Origin: Pseudomonas lurida
Lineage (GTDB): Bacteria; Pseudomonadota; Gammaproteobacteria; Pseudomonadales; Pseudomonadaceae
Assembly: GCF_013522705.1 (NCBI RefSeq)
Contig: NZ_JAAMRE010000030.1
Span: 1 to 64,000 of the forward strand
Direction of reading: 5' to 3'
DNA: 64,000 nucleotides
Under the pieces are notes generated by a model. The model made no database searches, was not told where the DNA came from, and saw only the letters and a list, made by a program, of their open reading frames with translations. The first letter of the stretch is position 1; each line of letters begins with the position of its first letter. Made by a program: the position numbers and the translations under genes. Positions 1 to 10,124 of this stretch are shown piece after piece.

Positions 1-394
1 CCACACGCACCACCCGCCCATAGCAGGACGAAACAAAGCCCAGAGGCACCAGCTCGCGGGGGATCGCCAATTGATACCGTGGCCGGTTTTCTTCGCCTGG
101 GCGCACTTCAGCCCAGGCCAGCTCGAATGGGGAACCGCCCATGTAAAACTCGAACACATCGCCCACGTTTAAACGAAACCAGCGCTCGAAGGTCACGATC
201 AGGCGGTTCTCGATGTGGCGGATGCCCAGTCCTCGATCGGCGCCGACCACAGAAAGAACCGGGTCGGCCACATAAGGAGGGGGCTCCAGGTCCACGGCGC
301 GGTTGCTGTTGGACGGGTAAACCACCAGGGCGTGGTCAAATGGAATAGTGCCCCCGGCGGGGGAAGGCTCAATGACAGCTGGCTCATCAGACAT
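1..394 (-). CDS. Hypothetical protein, 3' end outside window
   Basis: The reading frame is open for 131 codons from an ATG at 394 and has no stop before the window edge, so the C-terminus is missing. An AAGGAG-like ribosome binding site lies a few bases upstream of the ATG. The visible protein begins MSDEPAVIEPSPAGG, has a Pro-rich N-terminus and then a beta-rich stretch containing VLSVVGADRG and FEFYMGGSPFELAWAEV. No signal peptide or membrane segment is visible. The pattern resembles a large repeat or Ig-like domain protein of the kind seen in Pseudomonas, but I do not recognise the family and assign no function. Confidence 0.7.
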   Translation of the reverse strand, partial: MSDEPAVIEPSPAGGTIPFDHALVVYPSNSNRAVDLEPPPYVADPVLSVVGADRGLGIRHIENRLIVTFERWFRLNVGDVFEFYMGGSPFELAWAEVRPGEENRPRYQLAIPRELVPLGFVSSCYGRVVRV

Positions 395-579
395 GGCTGA
401 AACTCCTTGCGGTAATAGCGCCAAGGGGGCGCGGGACAAGGAAATCAGACACCCGGCGGGTTGGGCTGAATAGCTGTCAACATTGACAGTAGCGACGAAC
501 GGTTGTCACGCGGTGCGGACCCCGGCAGGCGTACGGGGCAGACTTGCCCCCGCCCCAGTTTTAGTCTTCATGGTGCCGG

Positions 580-2097
580 TTATTTCGCCTTGTCCTCGCG
601 CCCGCGCAGTAGGCGGTTGGGCATGACCACGGCCGCCGCCAGCCCCAGCAGCGACACCGCCGCACTCACCAGCAGCAAGTGTCGGAATGTCACTGCCAGT
701 TCGGCGCGCAGGGCATCCTGCGCAGGGCCGGGGGCGGCCTTGAGGCCGTCGAGCAGCACGTTGCCCGAACTGCCCTCGGCCACCAGCGCGCCGCTGGACA
801 GGTGGGCGAAGCTGGAGTCCTGCAGCAGCGCCAGCAGCAACGCCGACATGCAGGCCACGCCCACCGCACCGCCCAGCGAACGGAACAGGTTGGTGGTGCT
901 GGTGGCCACGCCGATATCCGGCTGCGCCACCGAATTCTGCGCACCCACCAGGGAGGTCGGGAACTGCATGCCGGCGGCGATCCCGCAGAGCAGCATGAAC
1001 ATGGCGGTGAGCAACACATCCTGGGGCGCGCTGTAAGCCATGCCGAAGATGGCCAGCGGGCTCAACAATGCACCGCTGAGGATCATCGGTTTATAGCGCC
1101 CGGTCACCGAGGTCCGACGCCCGGCGCAGTAGGCACCGATTGGCAGGCCCATCGCCAGCGGCAGCAGGTGCAGGGCGGCGCTGTCGGCACCGGCGCCGGT
1201 CACGGTCTGAAAGCGCAACGGCATCAGCACGGTCAGGGAAATCGCCTGGAAACTGGTGAAAAAAATCGTGCACCAGCACAACACCGCACTGGCATTGGCA
1301 AACAGATGCATCGGCAGCAGCGGTTCGCGCGCGCGGCGTTCATGCCACACGAACAGCGTCAGCACCACCAGCGCGCCGGCCAGCAGGCCCAGCACCTGCG
1401 AGTCACGCCAGGAATGGCCCTGGCCGATTTCAGTGACGCCCAGCAACAGGGCGGTCAAACCGAAGATCATCAGCACAGTGCCGAGGTAATCGATGATCGG
1501 CTTGCGCTGAGGCACCGGCAGCCCCACCAGGGTGCGGTGGGCCACGTACCACGCAGCGGCGCCCAGAGGCAGGTTGATCAGAAACACCCAACGCCAGGAC
1601 AGGTACTCGGTCATGTAACCGCCCAGCACTGGCCCGGCCACACTGGCCACCGCGTACATGCTGCTGAAATAGCCCTGGTAACGCCCGCGTTCGCGAGGCG
1701 CGATGATGTCGCCGATGATCGCCTGGCTCACCGAAACCATGCCCCCGGCGCCGATCCCTTGCAGCACCCGCGCCAGCACCAGTTGCTCCATGCTGTGCGC
1801 CATGCCACAGAACAGCGACGCCACGGTGAACACGCCCATGCCGATCAGCATCATCGGCCGACGCCCATACAGGTCGCCGAGCTTGCCGTAGATCGGCACC
1901 GCCACCGTCATGGCCACCATGTAGCCGGAAATCACCCAGGCCAGCAGATTGACGTCGTGAAAACGCGCCGAGATGGCCGGCATGGACACCGCGACGATGG
2001 TCTGGTCAAGGGCGCCAAGGAAGATGGCCATCATCAGCGCGACCAGGATACTGCGCACGGCGGGTAACGGCGGGGTGGGATGATTAAGCTGAGTCAC
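580..2097 (-). CDS. MFS multidrug-type transporter, DHA2 (14-TM) family
   Basis: This is an inner-membrane proton-driven exporter of about 505 residues. The first helix contains the DHA2 signature LGALDQTIVAVSMP, and the loop between helices 2 and 3 contains GKLGDLYGRRP. Length and helix pattern fit the 14-TM EmrB/QacA group. The frame extends upstream to 2289, but I chose the GTG at 2097: it has GAAGG about 7 bases upstream and the translation begins MTQLNHPTPPLP, just before the first helix. It lies about 65 bp downstream of pobA on the same strand and is probably co-transcribed, so export of an aromatic acid or related compound is a reasonable inference. The substrate cannot be read from sequence. 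Confidence 0.88.
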   Translation of the reverse strand: MTQLNHPTPPLPAVRSILVALMMAIFLGALDQTIVAVSMPAISARFHDVNLLAWVISGYMVAMTVAVPIYGKLGDLYGRRPMMLIGMGVFTVASLFCGMAHSMEQLVLARVLQGIGAGGMVSVSQAIIGDIIAPRERGRYQGYFSSMYAVASVAGPVLGGYMTEYLSWRWVFLINLPLGAAAWYVAHRTLVGLPVPQRKPIIDYLGTVLMIFGLTALLLGVTEIGQGHSWRDSQVLGLLAGALVVLTLFVWHERRAREPLLPMHLFANASAVLCWCTIFFTSFQAISLTVLMPLRFQTVTGAGADSAALHLLPLAMGLPIGAYCAGRRTSVTGRYKPMILSGALLSPLAIFGMAYSAPQDVLLTAMFMLLCGIAAGMQFPTSLVGAQNSVAQPDIGVATSTTNLFRSLGGAVGVACMSALLLALLQDSSFAHLSSGALVAEGSSGNVLLDGLKAAPGPAQDALRAELAVTFRHLLLVSAAVSLLGLAAAVVMPNRLLRGREDKAK

Positions 2098-2161
2098 GCA
2101 GGAACCTTCGAACAAGGTCGTGGGAAAGGCGCCCCACGACAATGGCGAATACGATAGCAGG

Positions 2162-3430
<1,269 letters not shown>

Positions 3431-3535
3431 TCACTTGAGCGCCCAGCATAAGAAGGTGAAAACTGCGCCAAAGCCTGCGCTTTTTGCCAATCGGGGCGAT
3501 TACCGCACAACTATCCCGAGTATCGGATTTAAACC

Positions 3536-4411
3536 ATGACCAAAACCGCGATTCCGGTCTTCAAGCTTTACGGGGAAAGCCAGCAGTGGCCGACGCCCGA
3601 TTTGTTGCACTGCGAAACCATTTCCCGGCGCAGTCGGGAATACCAGTGGGAAATCCAGCCCCACCGGCACGCGGATCTGTGCCAATTGCTTTATGTGCAC
3701 AAAGGCCAGGCCCAATTGGAAATCGAAGGCCAGCGCACCACCCTCAATGAAGCCACGTTGCAGGTGCTGCCACCGCTGTGCGTGCATGGCTTCCACTTTG
3801 CCGAGGATGTCGAAGGTTACGTGCTGACGCTGGCGGCCCCGCTGGTGGACCATCTACAGGCGCAACTGGGCGCCACGGCCGACGCGTTGCAGATGCCGGG
3901 CAGTTACCCGGCGGGCAAGGACAGCGAGTACCTCAACCGCCTGTTCGCCCGCTTGCAGGAGGAATACGCCGATGAGCAACCGGCCCGGGACATGCTGATG
4001 CATGCCCTGGTCAGCGTGTTGCTGGTGTGGATCAGTCGTCAGGCAATCCAGCGTCGTCACCCTCGGGCGCCACGCGGGCGTGAGTATTTCCGGCGGTTCA
4101 CCCAACTGGTTGAACAGCACTACCGCGAGCATCCGAAGATCGAAGACCTGGCCCACAAACTGGGGATCTCCGTGTCGCACCTGAACGGCACTTGCCGTGA
4201 ATTGGGCGGCCAGCCCGCGCTGCAGATCATGCATGACCGCCAGTTGCTGGAAGCCAAGCGCTTGCTGACGTACACCAGCATGACCATCAATGAGATGTCT
4301 GAGGTGTTGGGTTTTTCCGACCCGACCAATTTCTCGCGGTTGTTCCGTCGCCGGGTCGGCTTTTCGCCCAAGGCCTTTCGCGAGCAGCTTAAATCCAGGC
4401 AGCCTACCTGA
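3536..4411 (+). CDS. pobR: AraC-family activator of pobA (PobR/PobC type)
   Basis: This 291-residue AraC/XylS regulator has an N-terminal cupin-like sensor domain (about 1-150, with HRHADLCQLLYVHKG) and a C-terminal double helix-turn-helix (about 185-285, ending GFSDPTNFSRLFRRRVGFSP). It lies divergently from pobA. In Pseudomonas this arrangement is a 4-hydroxybenzoate-responsive activator switching on pobA. The effector is inferred from context. Its stop codon overlaps the end of the small convergent gene at 4404-4580 by 8 bp. Confidence 0.9.
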   Translation: MTKTAIPVFKLYGESQQWPTPDLLHCETISRRSREYQWEIQPHRHADLCQLLYVHKGQAQLEIEGQRTTLNEATLQVLPPLCVHGFHFAEDVEGYVLTLAAPLVDHLQAQLGATADALQMPGSYPAGKDSEYLNRLFARLQEEYADEQPARDMLMHALVSVLLVWISRQAIQRRHPRAPRGREYFRRFTQLVEQHYREHPKIEDLAHKLGISVSHLNGTCRELGGQPALQIMHDRQLLEAKRLLTYTSMTINEMSEVLGFSDPTNFSRLFRRRVGFSPKAFREQLKSRQPT

Positions 4412-4580
4412 GCGCGCTGAAACTGCCGCTGCGCGGAACGCACAGATCCTGATGGCAGCTGATCGCAAAGGTCGGCTGCATACGGGTTTGCTCGACGCGG
4501 TAGGCGGCCGTTGCGTAAAGCGCGCTGGCCAAGACGCTGAGGGCGAAAATCGTCAGGTACTTGCGGGTTTTGATGCTCAT
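4404..4580 (-). CDS. Small single-pass membrane or secreted protein (58 aa)
   Basis: This short frame starts at an ATG preceded by AGAGGTCAGTGCC, a good ribosome binding site. The product begins MSIKTRKYLTIFALSVLASA, a basic N-terminus followed by one hydrophobic helix, so it should be a signal peptide or membrane anchor. The remaining 30 residues include two cysteines (SCHQDLC) that could form a disulphide outside the cytoplasm. It is convergent with pobR and overlaps its end by 8 bp. The function is unknown. The start, RBS and signal-like N-terminus are what argue that it is a real gene. Confidence 0.6.
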   Translation of the reverse strand: MSIKTRKYLTIFALSVLASALYATAAYRVEQTRMQPTFAISCHQDLCVPRSGSFSALR

Positions 4581-4670
4581 GGCACTGACCTCTGCACGGT
4601 TCTACACGGTGCTGTTTAAAGCATAGGTCAGTCAGGGCAGGTTGCCATTATTGGCCGCCATTCAACCCGT

Positions 4671-5585
4671 TTATGTCGCGTATAAGCCCTCATCCCACGC
4701 CGGCTCCTCGGGAAAGCGCAGGACCAGGAAATCCAGCAGGCTGCGCAACGCCGAGGGCATGTGTTTGCGCGAGGCGTAGACCGCGTAGATGTTCATCTGC
4801 CGGGGATCGGCGCCAGGCAGCAGGCGTACCAGTTCGCCACGACGAACATAGTCGCCCGCCTGATAGCTGGGCAGCATGGCCACCCCGGCGCCGGCCAGGG
4901 TAAGGCGCAGTAAGGTGCTGGCCTCGTTGGCGGTGATATTGCCGCTCACCGGTACCGACACATGCTCACCCCGCTCGTCGAAATGCCACAGGCTCTTGCC
5001 GAAATAGGAGTGGGTGAGGCAATTGTGGCGCGCCAGGTCTTCGACTTTGCGCGGCGCCGGATGCTCGCGCAGGTACTCAGGCGTGGCGCACACTACCGAG
5101 CGGCAAACGCTGAGGCGCCGGGCGATCAGGTTGGGGTCCAGGTCGTTGCTCATGCGAATCGCCAGATCGATGCGCTCATCCACCAGGTTTACCGTGCGGT
5201 CGAGCAGTTGCAGATCCACCGTCACCAACGGGTGGCGCTTGACGTATTCGGCGATGGCCTCGGCCAATTGCACCTGGCCGAACGACGTACTCACACTCAG
5301 GCGCAACAGGCCGCGAGGCGCGTCGTCCGGTTCGCTCACGGCGGCCTGCATGTCGGCACCCAATTCCAGCATTTGCCGGCAACGGGGCAGGGTTTCGCTG
5401 CCCGCTGCGGTCAGGCTGAGCTTGCGTGTGGTGCGGTGCAGCAGGCGCGCGCCGACCCAGTCCTCCAGCTCGGCCAGATAGCGCGATACCACCGGGCGTG
5501 ACAGGTCCAGATGATCGGCGGCGGCGGATTGGCTGCCCAGGTCGACCACGGTGACAAACACGCGCATTGCTTGAAGACGATCCAT
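4671..5585 (-). CDS. LysR-family transcriptional regulator
   Basis: This is a 304-residue LysR protein. The N-terminal winged helix-turn-helix (about 1-60) contains DLGSQSAAADHLDLSRPVVS, and it is followed by the linker helix and a periplasmic-binding-protein-like effector domain (about 90-295). It is divergent from the gene at 5692 with about 105 bp between starts, so it probably controls the 5692-7208 pair and itself. The inducer is unknown. Its sequence resembles the large CrgA/YhjC-like branch of LysR proteins, but I cannot place it more precisely. Confidence 0.88.
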   Translation of the reverse strand: MDRLQAMRVFVTVVDLGSQSAAADHLDLSRPVVSRYLAELEDWVGARLLHRTTRKLSLTAAGSETLPRCRQMLELGADMQAAVSEPDDAPRGLLRLSVSTSFGQVQLAEAIAEYVKRHPLVTVDLQLLDRTVNLVDERIDLAIRMSNDLDPNLIARRLSVCRSVVCATPEYLREHPAPRKVEDLARHNCLTHSYFGKSLWHFDERGEHVSVPVSGNITANEASTLLRLTLAGAGVAMLPSYQAGDYVRRGELVRLLPGADPRQMNIYAVYASRKHMPSALRSLLDFLVLRFPEEPAWDEGLYAT

Positions 5586-5691
5586 GATCTGCCCGCTTTT
5601 AGAAACAAACTATGTTCCAGCATCGCATTTTTAGTCTGGTTTGGTGCAACTAAGCTCTGTGCATCCTTTGAATCGATGCTGGAGCTGCCCA

Positions 5692-6558
5692 ATGTTCTCA
5701 ACCTTCAAGCGCCTGAGCCTGGCCACCGCCGCCCTGGCCTTCGCCGCCCATGCGGCCGCGGCCGAGCTGAAGCTCGACGTGTACAACCCCGGCGAAGCGG
5801 CAATCTTCCCAGTCACCTCGGTGCTGGTCAGCGGCGCCAGGGACGCGATCCTGGTGGATGCGCAATTCGGCAAAAGCCAGGCCGAGCAACTGGTGCAGAA
5901 CATCCGCGCCAGCGGCAAGCACCTGACCACCATCTACATCAGCCATGGCGACCCGGACTACTACTTCGGCCTCGACACCCTGACTGCGGCTTTCCCCGAC
6001 GCCAAGGTGCTGGCGCCGCAACCGGTGGTCGAGCACATCAAGGCCACCGTGGCCGACAAACTGGCATTCTGGGGCCCGAAAATGGGCGCCGACAAACCGG
6101 CTAAAACCATCGTGCCGCAGGTACTTGAAGGCGACAGCCTGAGCCTGGAGGGCCAGACACTGGAAGTGGTCGGCCTGGATGGCCCACAGCCGGATCGCAG
6201 CGTGGTGTGGATCCCGTCGATCAAGGCGGTCGTCGGTGGCGTGGTGGTGGCCCAGAACATTCATGTATGGATGGCTGACACCCAAAGCGCACAGTCCCAC
6301 AAAGACTGGCTGGCGACCTTGCAACGCATCCAACAGCTGCAGCCGCGCACCGTGATTCCGGGCCATTACCTGGGCACGCCGTCGCTGGCGTCGGTGGCCT
6401 TCACGGCTGACTACATCAAGGCCTTTGACCTGGAAACCGCCAAGGCCAAGGACGCCGCCGCGCTGATCGCAGCCATGAAAAAGCGCTACCCGACCCTCGC
6501 CGACGAGAGCTCGCTGGAGCTGAGCGCCAAAGTCGCCAAAGGCGAAATGAAGTGGTGA
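5692..6558 (+). CDS. Secreted MBL-fold hydrolase-like protein with altered metal motif
   Basis: The 288-residue product starts at ATG 5692. The longer frame from 5641 would put extra residues before a clear signal peptide (MFSTFKRLSLATAALAFAAH, cleavage near AAAA-EL), so it is periplasmic. The fold is recognisable as metallo-beta-lactamase-like: VTSVLVSG, LVDAQFG, YISHGDPDYYFG, and late VIPGHYLGTP. The canonical HxHxDH is HGDPDY here, with H85 kept but the second His replaced by D87 and the last His by Y90. Metal binding and chemistry may therefore differ from true hydrolases. It is 35 bp upstream of the NAD(P)-binding gene, suggesting an operon under the divergent LysR gene. Confidence 0.8.
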   Translation: MFSTFKRLSLATAALAFAAHAAAAELKLDVYNPGEAAIFPVTSVLVSGARDAILVDAQFGKSQAEQLVQNIRASGKHLTTIYISHGDPDYYFGLDTLTAAFPDAKVLAPQPVVEHIKATVADKLAFWGPKMGADKPAKTIVPQVLEGDSLSLEGQTLEVVGLDGPQPDRSVVWIPSIKAVVGGVVVAQNIHVWMADTQSAQSHKDWLATLQRIQQLQPRTVIPGHYLGTPSLASVAFTADYIKAFDLETAKAKDAAALIAAMKKRYPTLADESSLELSAKVAKGEMKW

Positions 6559-6593
6559 ACCGCTGTAAACCCTGACTTTTACTGGAGAACATC

Positions 6594-7208
6594 ATGAGCA
6601 AGATCGCAATCATTGGCGCCACCGGCCGTGCCGGCAGCCAACTGCTGGAAGAAGCGCTGCGTCGCGGGCATAGCGTGGTCGCCATCGCGCGCAATACCGA
6701 TACCCTGGCGGCGCGCGACGGCGTCACCGTCGAACAGGTCGATGCCCTGAATGCCGACGCTTTGCAACAGGCCATCAGCGGCAGCGACGTGGTGATCAGC
6801 GCGGCGCACTTTGCCACATTGCCCGCTGCCGCCGTGATCGGCCCGGTGAAAAAAGCCGGGGTCAAGCGCCTGCTGGTGGTGGGCGGCGCGGGTTCGCTGC
6901 TGCTGCCGGACGGCAGCCGCGTGATCGACAGTCCGGGCTTCCCGGCTGAATACAAAGCCGAAGCCAGTGCCGGTGCTGAGTTCCTCGAAGCCCTGCGCCA
7001 GGAACAGGAACTGGACTGGACCTTTCTGTCACCGTCGGCGGAATTCGTCGAGACCGAACGCACCGGCCGCTTCCGCCTGGGTCACGACCATTTGCTGGTG
7101 AGCGCCGAAGGCCGCAGTTGGATCAGCTTTGCCGACTACGCCATCGCGCTGATCGATGAAGTGGAAAAGCATCAGCACCCGCGCCAGCGTTTTACGGTCG
7201 GTTACTGA
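6594..7208 (+). CDS. NAD(P)H-binding oxidoreductase (atypical SDR, YwnB-like)
   Basis: This 204-residue protein has an N-terminal Rossmann motif (IAIIGATGRAGSQLLEEALRR) typical of the NmrA/YwnB-like atypical short-chain dehydrogenase group, which lack the classical YxxxK catalytic pair. An LLVVGGAGSL strand and an LDWTFLSPSAEF segment also fit that group. The start at 6594 has a good GGAGAA site. It follows the MBL-like gene by 35 bp in the same direction. Likely roles are redox sensing or reduction of a small carbonyl compound. The substrate is unknown. Confidence 0.82.
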   Translation: MSKIAIIGATGRAGSQLLEEALRRGHSVVAIARNTDTLAARDGVTVEQVDALNADALQQAISGSDVVISAAHFATLPAAAVIGPVKKAGVKRLLVVGGAGSLLLPDGSRVIDSPGFPAEYKAEASAGAEFLEALRQEQELDWTFLSPSAEFVETERTGRFRLGHDHLLVSAEGRSWISFADYAIALIDEVEKHQHPRQRFTVGY

Positions 7209-7230
7209 TTGGTGGAGTGACTGATCCATC

Positions 7231-7310
7231 GCTATCGGGGGCAAGCCCCCTCCCACATGCACTGACGAAACCAGATCAAAACTGTGGGAGGGGGCTTGCC
7301 CCCGATGGCG
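7231..7310. repeat. Pair of inverted REP sequences (REP doublet/REPIN)
   Basis: Two copies of a Pseudomonas REP face each other. One arm reads GGGGGCAAGCCCCCTCCCACA (7237-7257) and the other its reverse complement (7283-7303), separated by about 25 bases. Flanking bases (CATCGCTATC / GATGGCGAT) also pair. It lies between the end of the 6594 gene and the end of the convergent LysR gene, so it may help end transcription from both sides. Such doublets are mobilised by RAYT transposases encoded elsewhere. Confidence 0.9.
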
Positions 7311-7324
7311 ATCGATCGGTCAGT

Positions 7325-8221
7325 TCAAGTACCGCTGCCCCCACCCTGATCTGAAGAGTGCGCCTGGCTCTGCAGCCAAGCCATCAATGCCTCAAGCTCC
7401 GGCAGGGGCCGCGCGCCCGGCGCAGACACCAGGTAATAGCCCATCCCCGTCGGCACACGCCGTTCAAACGGCATGACCAGCCGCCCCGCCTTCACATCCT
7501 CGCCAATCAGCGCACAGTCGCCGATCGCCACGCCGGAGCCTTGGGACGCCACTGTCATCGCCAGGTCCAGGGTTTCGAAGTGATGGCCTTGGCTCACGGT
7601 GCTCAAGCGCACATCCGCCGCATTCAGCCAGAGCGTCCAGTCCCGTTCGTCACGCGTGGGGTGCAGCAGCACCTGGTGTTGCAGGTCTGCCGGCGCGCGC
7701 AGCGTCGCGAGCAAGGCCGGCGCGCAGACCGGGGTGAGTCGTTCGTCGAATAGATGCACGGCCTCGGCGGGCTGTTCGGCGATGGGCGCGTAAATCACGG
7801 CCGCATCGAAAGGCTCGCGACGAAAGTCCACGGTGTTGGCCACGGTGGTAGTGAGCTCAACCGGCACATCAGGGCGTTCCCGTTGCCATTGCATCAGGCG
7901 CGGCAGCAACCAGCGCATCACGCAGGTGGAAGCCTTGAGTTGCAGGGCCTGACGCCGACGGCCGATCTGTTCCACCGCGGCACCGACCAGGCCAAACACC
8001 TGCTGCGTGCACTGCTGCCATTCACGCCCTTGCTCGGTAAGGCTCAAACCGCGCGCCTGACGCACAAACAAGGGGTAGCCCAAGTGGCGCTCCAGCCCGG
8101 CGATCTGCCGGCTCACCGCACCCTGGGTGATGTGCAAGCGCTCGGCGGCGCGGGTGAAGTTGCAGCACTGGGCTGTGACCCAGAACGTGTGCAGCGCAGG
8201 CAGCGGCGGAAGGCGTTTCAT
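7325..8221 (-). CDS. LysR-family regulator (GcvA-like)
   Basis: This LysR protein has 298 residues from ATG 8221. An ATG at 8233 (4 residues longer) is equally possible and neither has a strong ribosome binding site. The N-terminus, MKRLPPLPALHTFWVTAQ, and the helix-turn-helix with NFTRAAERLHITQGAVSRQI are typical of the GcvA/AmpR-like branch. The C-terminal effector domain is complete. It is divergent from the aruI-like gene with about 110 bp between, so it is the likely regulator of that gene. Confidence 0.86.
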   Translation of the reverse strand: MKRLPPLPALHTFWVTAQCCNFTRAAERLHITQGAVSRQIAGLERHLGYPLFVRQARGLSLTEQGREWQQCTQQVFGLVGAAVEQIGRRRQALQLKASTCVMRWLLPRLMQWQRERPDVPVELTTTVANTVDFRREPFDAAVIYAPIAEQPAEAVHLFDERLTPVCAPALLATLRAPADLQHQVLLHPTRDERDWTLWLNAADVRLSTVSQGHHFETLDLAMTVASQGSGVAIGDCALIGEDVKAGRLVMPFERRVPTGMGYYLVSAPGARPLPELEALMAWLQSQAHSSDQGGGSGT

Positions 8222-8330
8222 GCGATGAGCCATGACGTGAGGACATGGCGAGTATGACGTTTTATCGATTGTGGGCGCCATGGGCCAACCGTTCCAATAC
8301 CGCCTTCTCTCATTCACAAGAGCGACCTGT

Positions 8331-9956
8331 ATGGCGACCTGCGGCGAAGTGTTGGTCAACCTCCTGGAAGGCTACGGCGTGGACCATGTGTTCGGCATAC
8401 CCGGGGTGCACACCGTGGAGCTGTATCGCGGCCTGGCCCGCTCCGGTATCCGCCACGTCACCCCGCGCCATGAACAGGGCGCCGGCTTTATGGCCGACGG
8501 TTACGCACGCACCCGTGGCAAGCCGGGCGTGTGCTTCATCATCACCGGCCCCGGTATGACCAATATCACCACGGCCATGGCCCAGGCGTATGCCGACTCG
8601 ATCCCGATGCTGGTGATTTCCAGCGTGCAATCGCGCAGCCAGCTGGGCGGTGGACGCGGCAAATTGCATGAGCTGCCGAACCAGAGCGCGCTGGTGGCTG
8701 GGGTGGCGGCATTTTCCCACACGCTGATGTCGGCGGCGGAACTGCCAGGCGTGCTGGCCAGGGCGTTTGCGTTATTCCAGGCCGGGCGGCCGCGCCCGGT
8801 GCATATCGAAATCCCCCTTGACGTGCTGGTGGAAAACGCCGATGCGCTGCTGCCCTGCGCACCGGTTAACGTGGCCCGCGCCGGCGCGGCACCGGCGGCG
8901 ATCGCACAGATGAGCCGTTTGCTCGTCGCGGCCAAGCGCCCGCTGATCCTGGCCGGCGGCGGTGCCATTGACGCCGCCGCTGCGCTGACCGAACTGGCCG
9001 ACACCCTCGGCGCACCGGTCGCGCTGACCATCAACGCCAAGGGCCTGTTGCCGGCCGCGCATCCGCTGCTGATCGGCTCGACCCAGAGCCTGCCCGCCAC
9101 CCGCGCCCTGGTGGCCGAAGCCGACGTGGTGTTGGCCATCGGCACGGAGCTTGCGGAAACCGACTACGACACCACCTTCGCCGGCGGCTTCGAAATCCCC
9201 GGTGTCTTGCTGCGCATCGATATCGACCCGGACCAGACCGTGCGCAACTACCGGCCCGAGGTGGCGTTGGTGGCGGACGCGCGGATCGCCGCCGACGCCT
9301 TGCTGGCCGACGTTTTGCGCGGGCCACTGCCTGCGCGTGAACCCCACTGGGGGCGCCTACGCGTGGCGCGGTTGTGGGCTGAATTGACGCCCACCTGGGA
9401 CGCCGCCACGCGCGCGCAGAGCCTGTTCCTCAATACGGTTCTGCACGCCTTGCCGGACGCCGTGCTGGTGGGCGACTCGACCCAGCCGGTGTACAGCGCC
9501 AACCTGACCCTGAACCTCGACCAACCGCGCCGCTGGTTCAACGCCTCCACCGGCTACGGCACCCTGGGCTACGCCCTGCCCGCCGCCATCGGCGCCTGGC
9601 TTGGACGCGGCGACGGCCGGCCGGTGGTGTGCCTGATCGGCGACGGCGGCCTGCAATTCACCCTGCCGGAACTGGCGAGCGCGGTGGAGGCTCGTACGCC
9701 GACCATCGTGTTGCTGTGGAACAACCAGGGCTATGAAGAGATCAAGCGCTATATGCTCAACCGCGCCATCGAGCCGGTGGGCGTGGACATCTACACGCCG
9801 GATTTTATCGGCGTGGCCAAAGCCCTCGGCAGCGCCACCGCCAGTGCGCACAGCGTTACGCAGCTGCGTAGGGCGTTGGATGCCGCCGCGCAACGGCAGG
9901 GGCCGACCCTGATTGAAATCGACCAGGGGCTGTGGATGAAGGAGGTGGCGGTGTGA
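8331..9956 (+). CDS. aruI: Thiamine-diphosphate enzyme, 5-guanidino-2-oxopentanoate decarboxylase type
   Basis: This 541-residue protein belongs to the acetolactate synthase-like family. The N-terminal pyrimidine domain has the catalytic Glu in TPRHEQGAGFMADG and the FGIPGVHTVELYRGL segment. The C-terminal diphosphate-binding motif runs from GDGGLQFT to NNQGYEE. The closest known function I recall is AruI, which decarboxylates 2-ketoarginine in the arginine transaminase pathway. Start ATG 8331 gives the conserved MATCGEVLVNLLEGYGVD. The partner transaminase aruH is not adjacent here. Assignment to AruI rather than another ALS-like decarboxylase is inference. Confidence 0.78.
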   Translation: MATCGEVLVNLLEGYGVDHVFGIPGVHTVELYRGLARSGIRHVTPRHEQGAGFMADGYARTRGKPGVCFIITGPGMTNITTAMAQAYADSIPMLVISSVQSRSQLGGGRGKLHELPNQSALVAGVAAFSHTLMSAAELPGVLARAFALFQAGRPRPVHIEIPLDVLVENADALLPCAPVNVARAGAAPAAIAQMSRLLVAAKRPLILAGGGAIDAAAALTELADTLGAPVALTINAKGLLPAAHPLLIGSTQSLPATRALVAEADVVLAIGTELAETDYDTTFAGGFEIPGVLLRIDIDPDQTVRNYRPEVALVADARIAADALLADVLRGPLPAREPHWGRLRVARLWAELTPTWDAATRAQSLFLNTVLHALPDAVLVGDSTQPVYSANLTLNLDQPRRWFNASTGYGTLGYALPAAIGAWLGRGDGRPVVCLIGDGGLQFTLPELASAVEARTPTIVLLWNNQGYEEIKRYMLNRAIEPVGVDIYTPDFIGVAKALGSATASAHSVTQLRRALDAAAQRQGPTLIEIDQGLWMKEVAV

Positions 9957-10124
9957 GCCCAGTCACCGCAGGGGAGCGGCGTACACACTGGTTGTGCTGA
10001 GCGAGCAGTCTGTTGCAAGCCCATCAACCCCCGCGCAATTTTTCAATAACCCCTGCGACTTTCTCATTTGCTCCGCCTGCATCCACCGTGGCCTGATTCG
10101 CGCTTGTTCACTCAAGGCTTGCCC

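Noticed and set aside
679-2067. 462-codon plus-strand frame antisense to the DHA2 transporter gene
   Set aside because: Gln/His/Arg-rich shadow typical of GC-rich genes read backwards; no RBS, and the opposite strand has a clear transporter.
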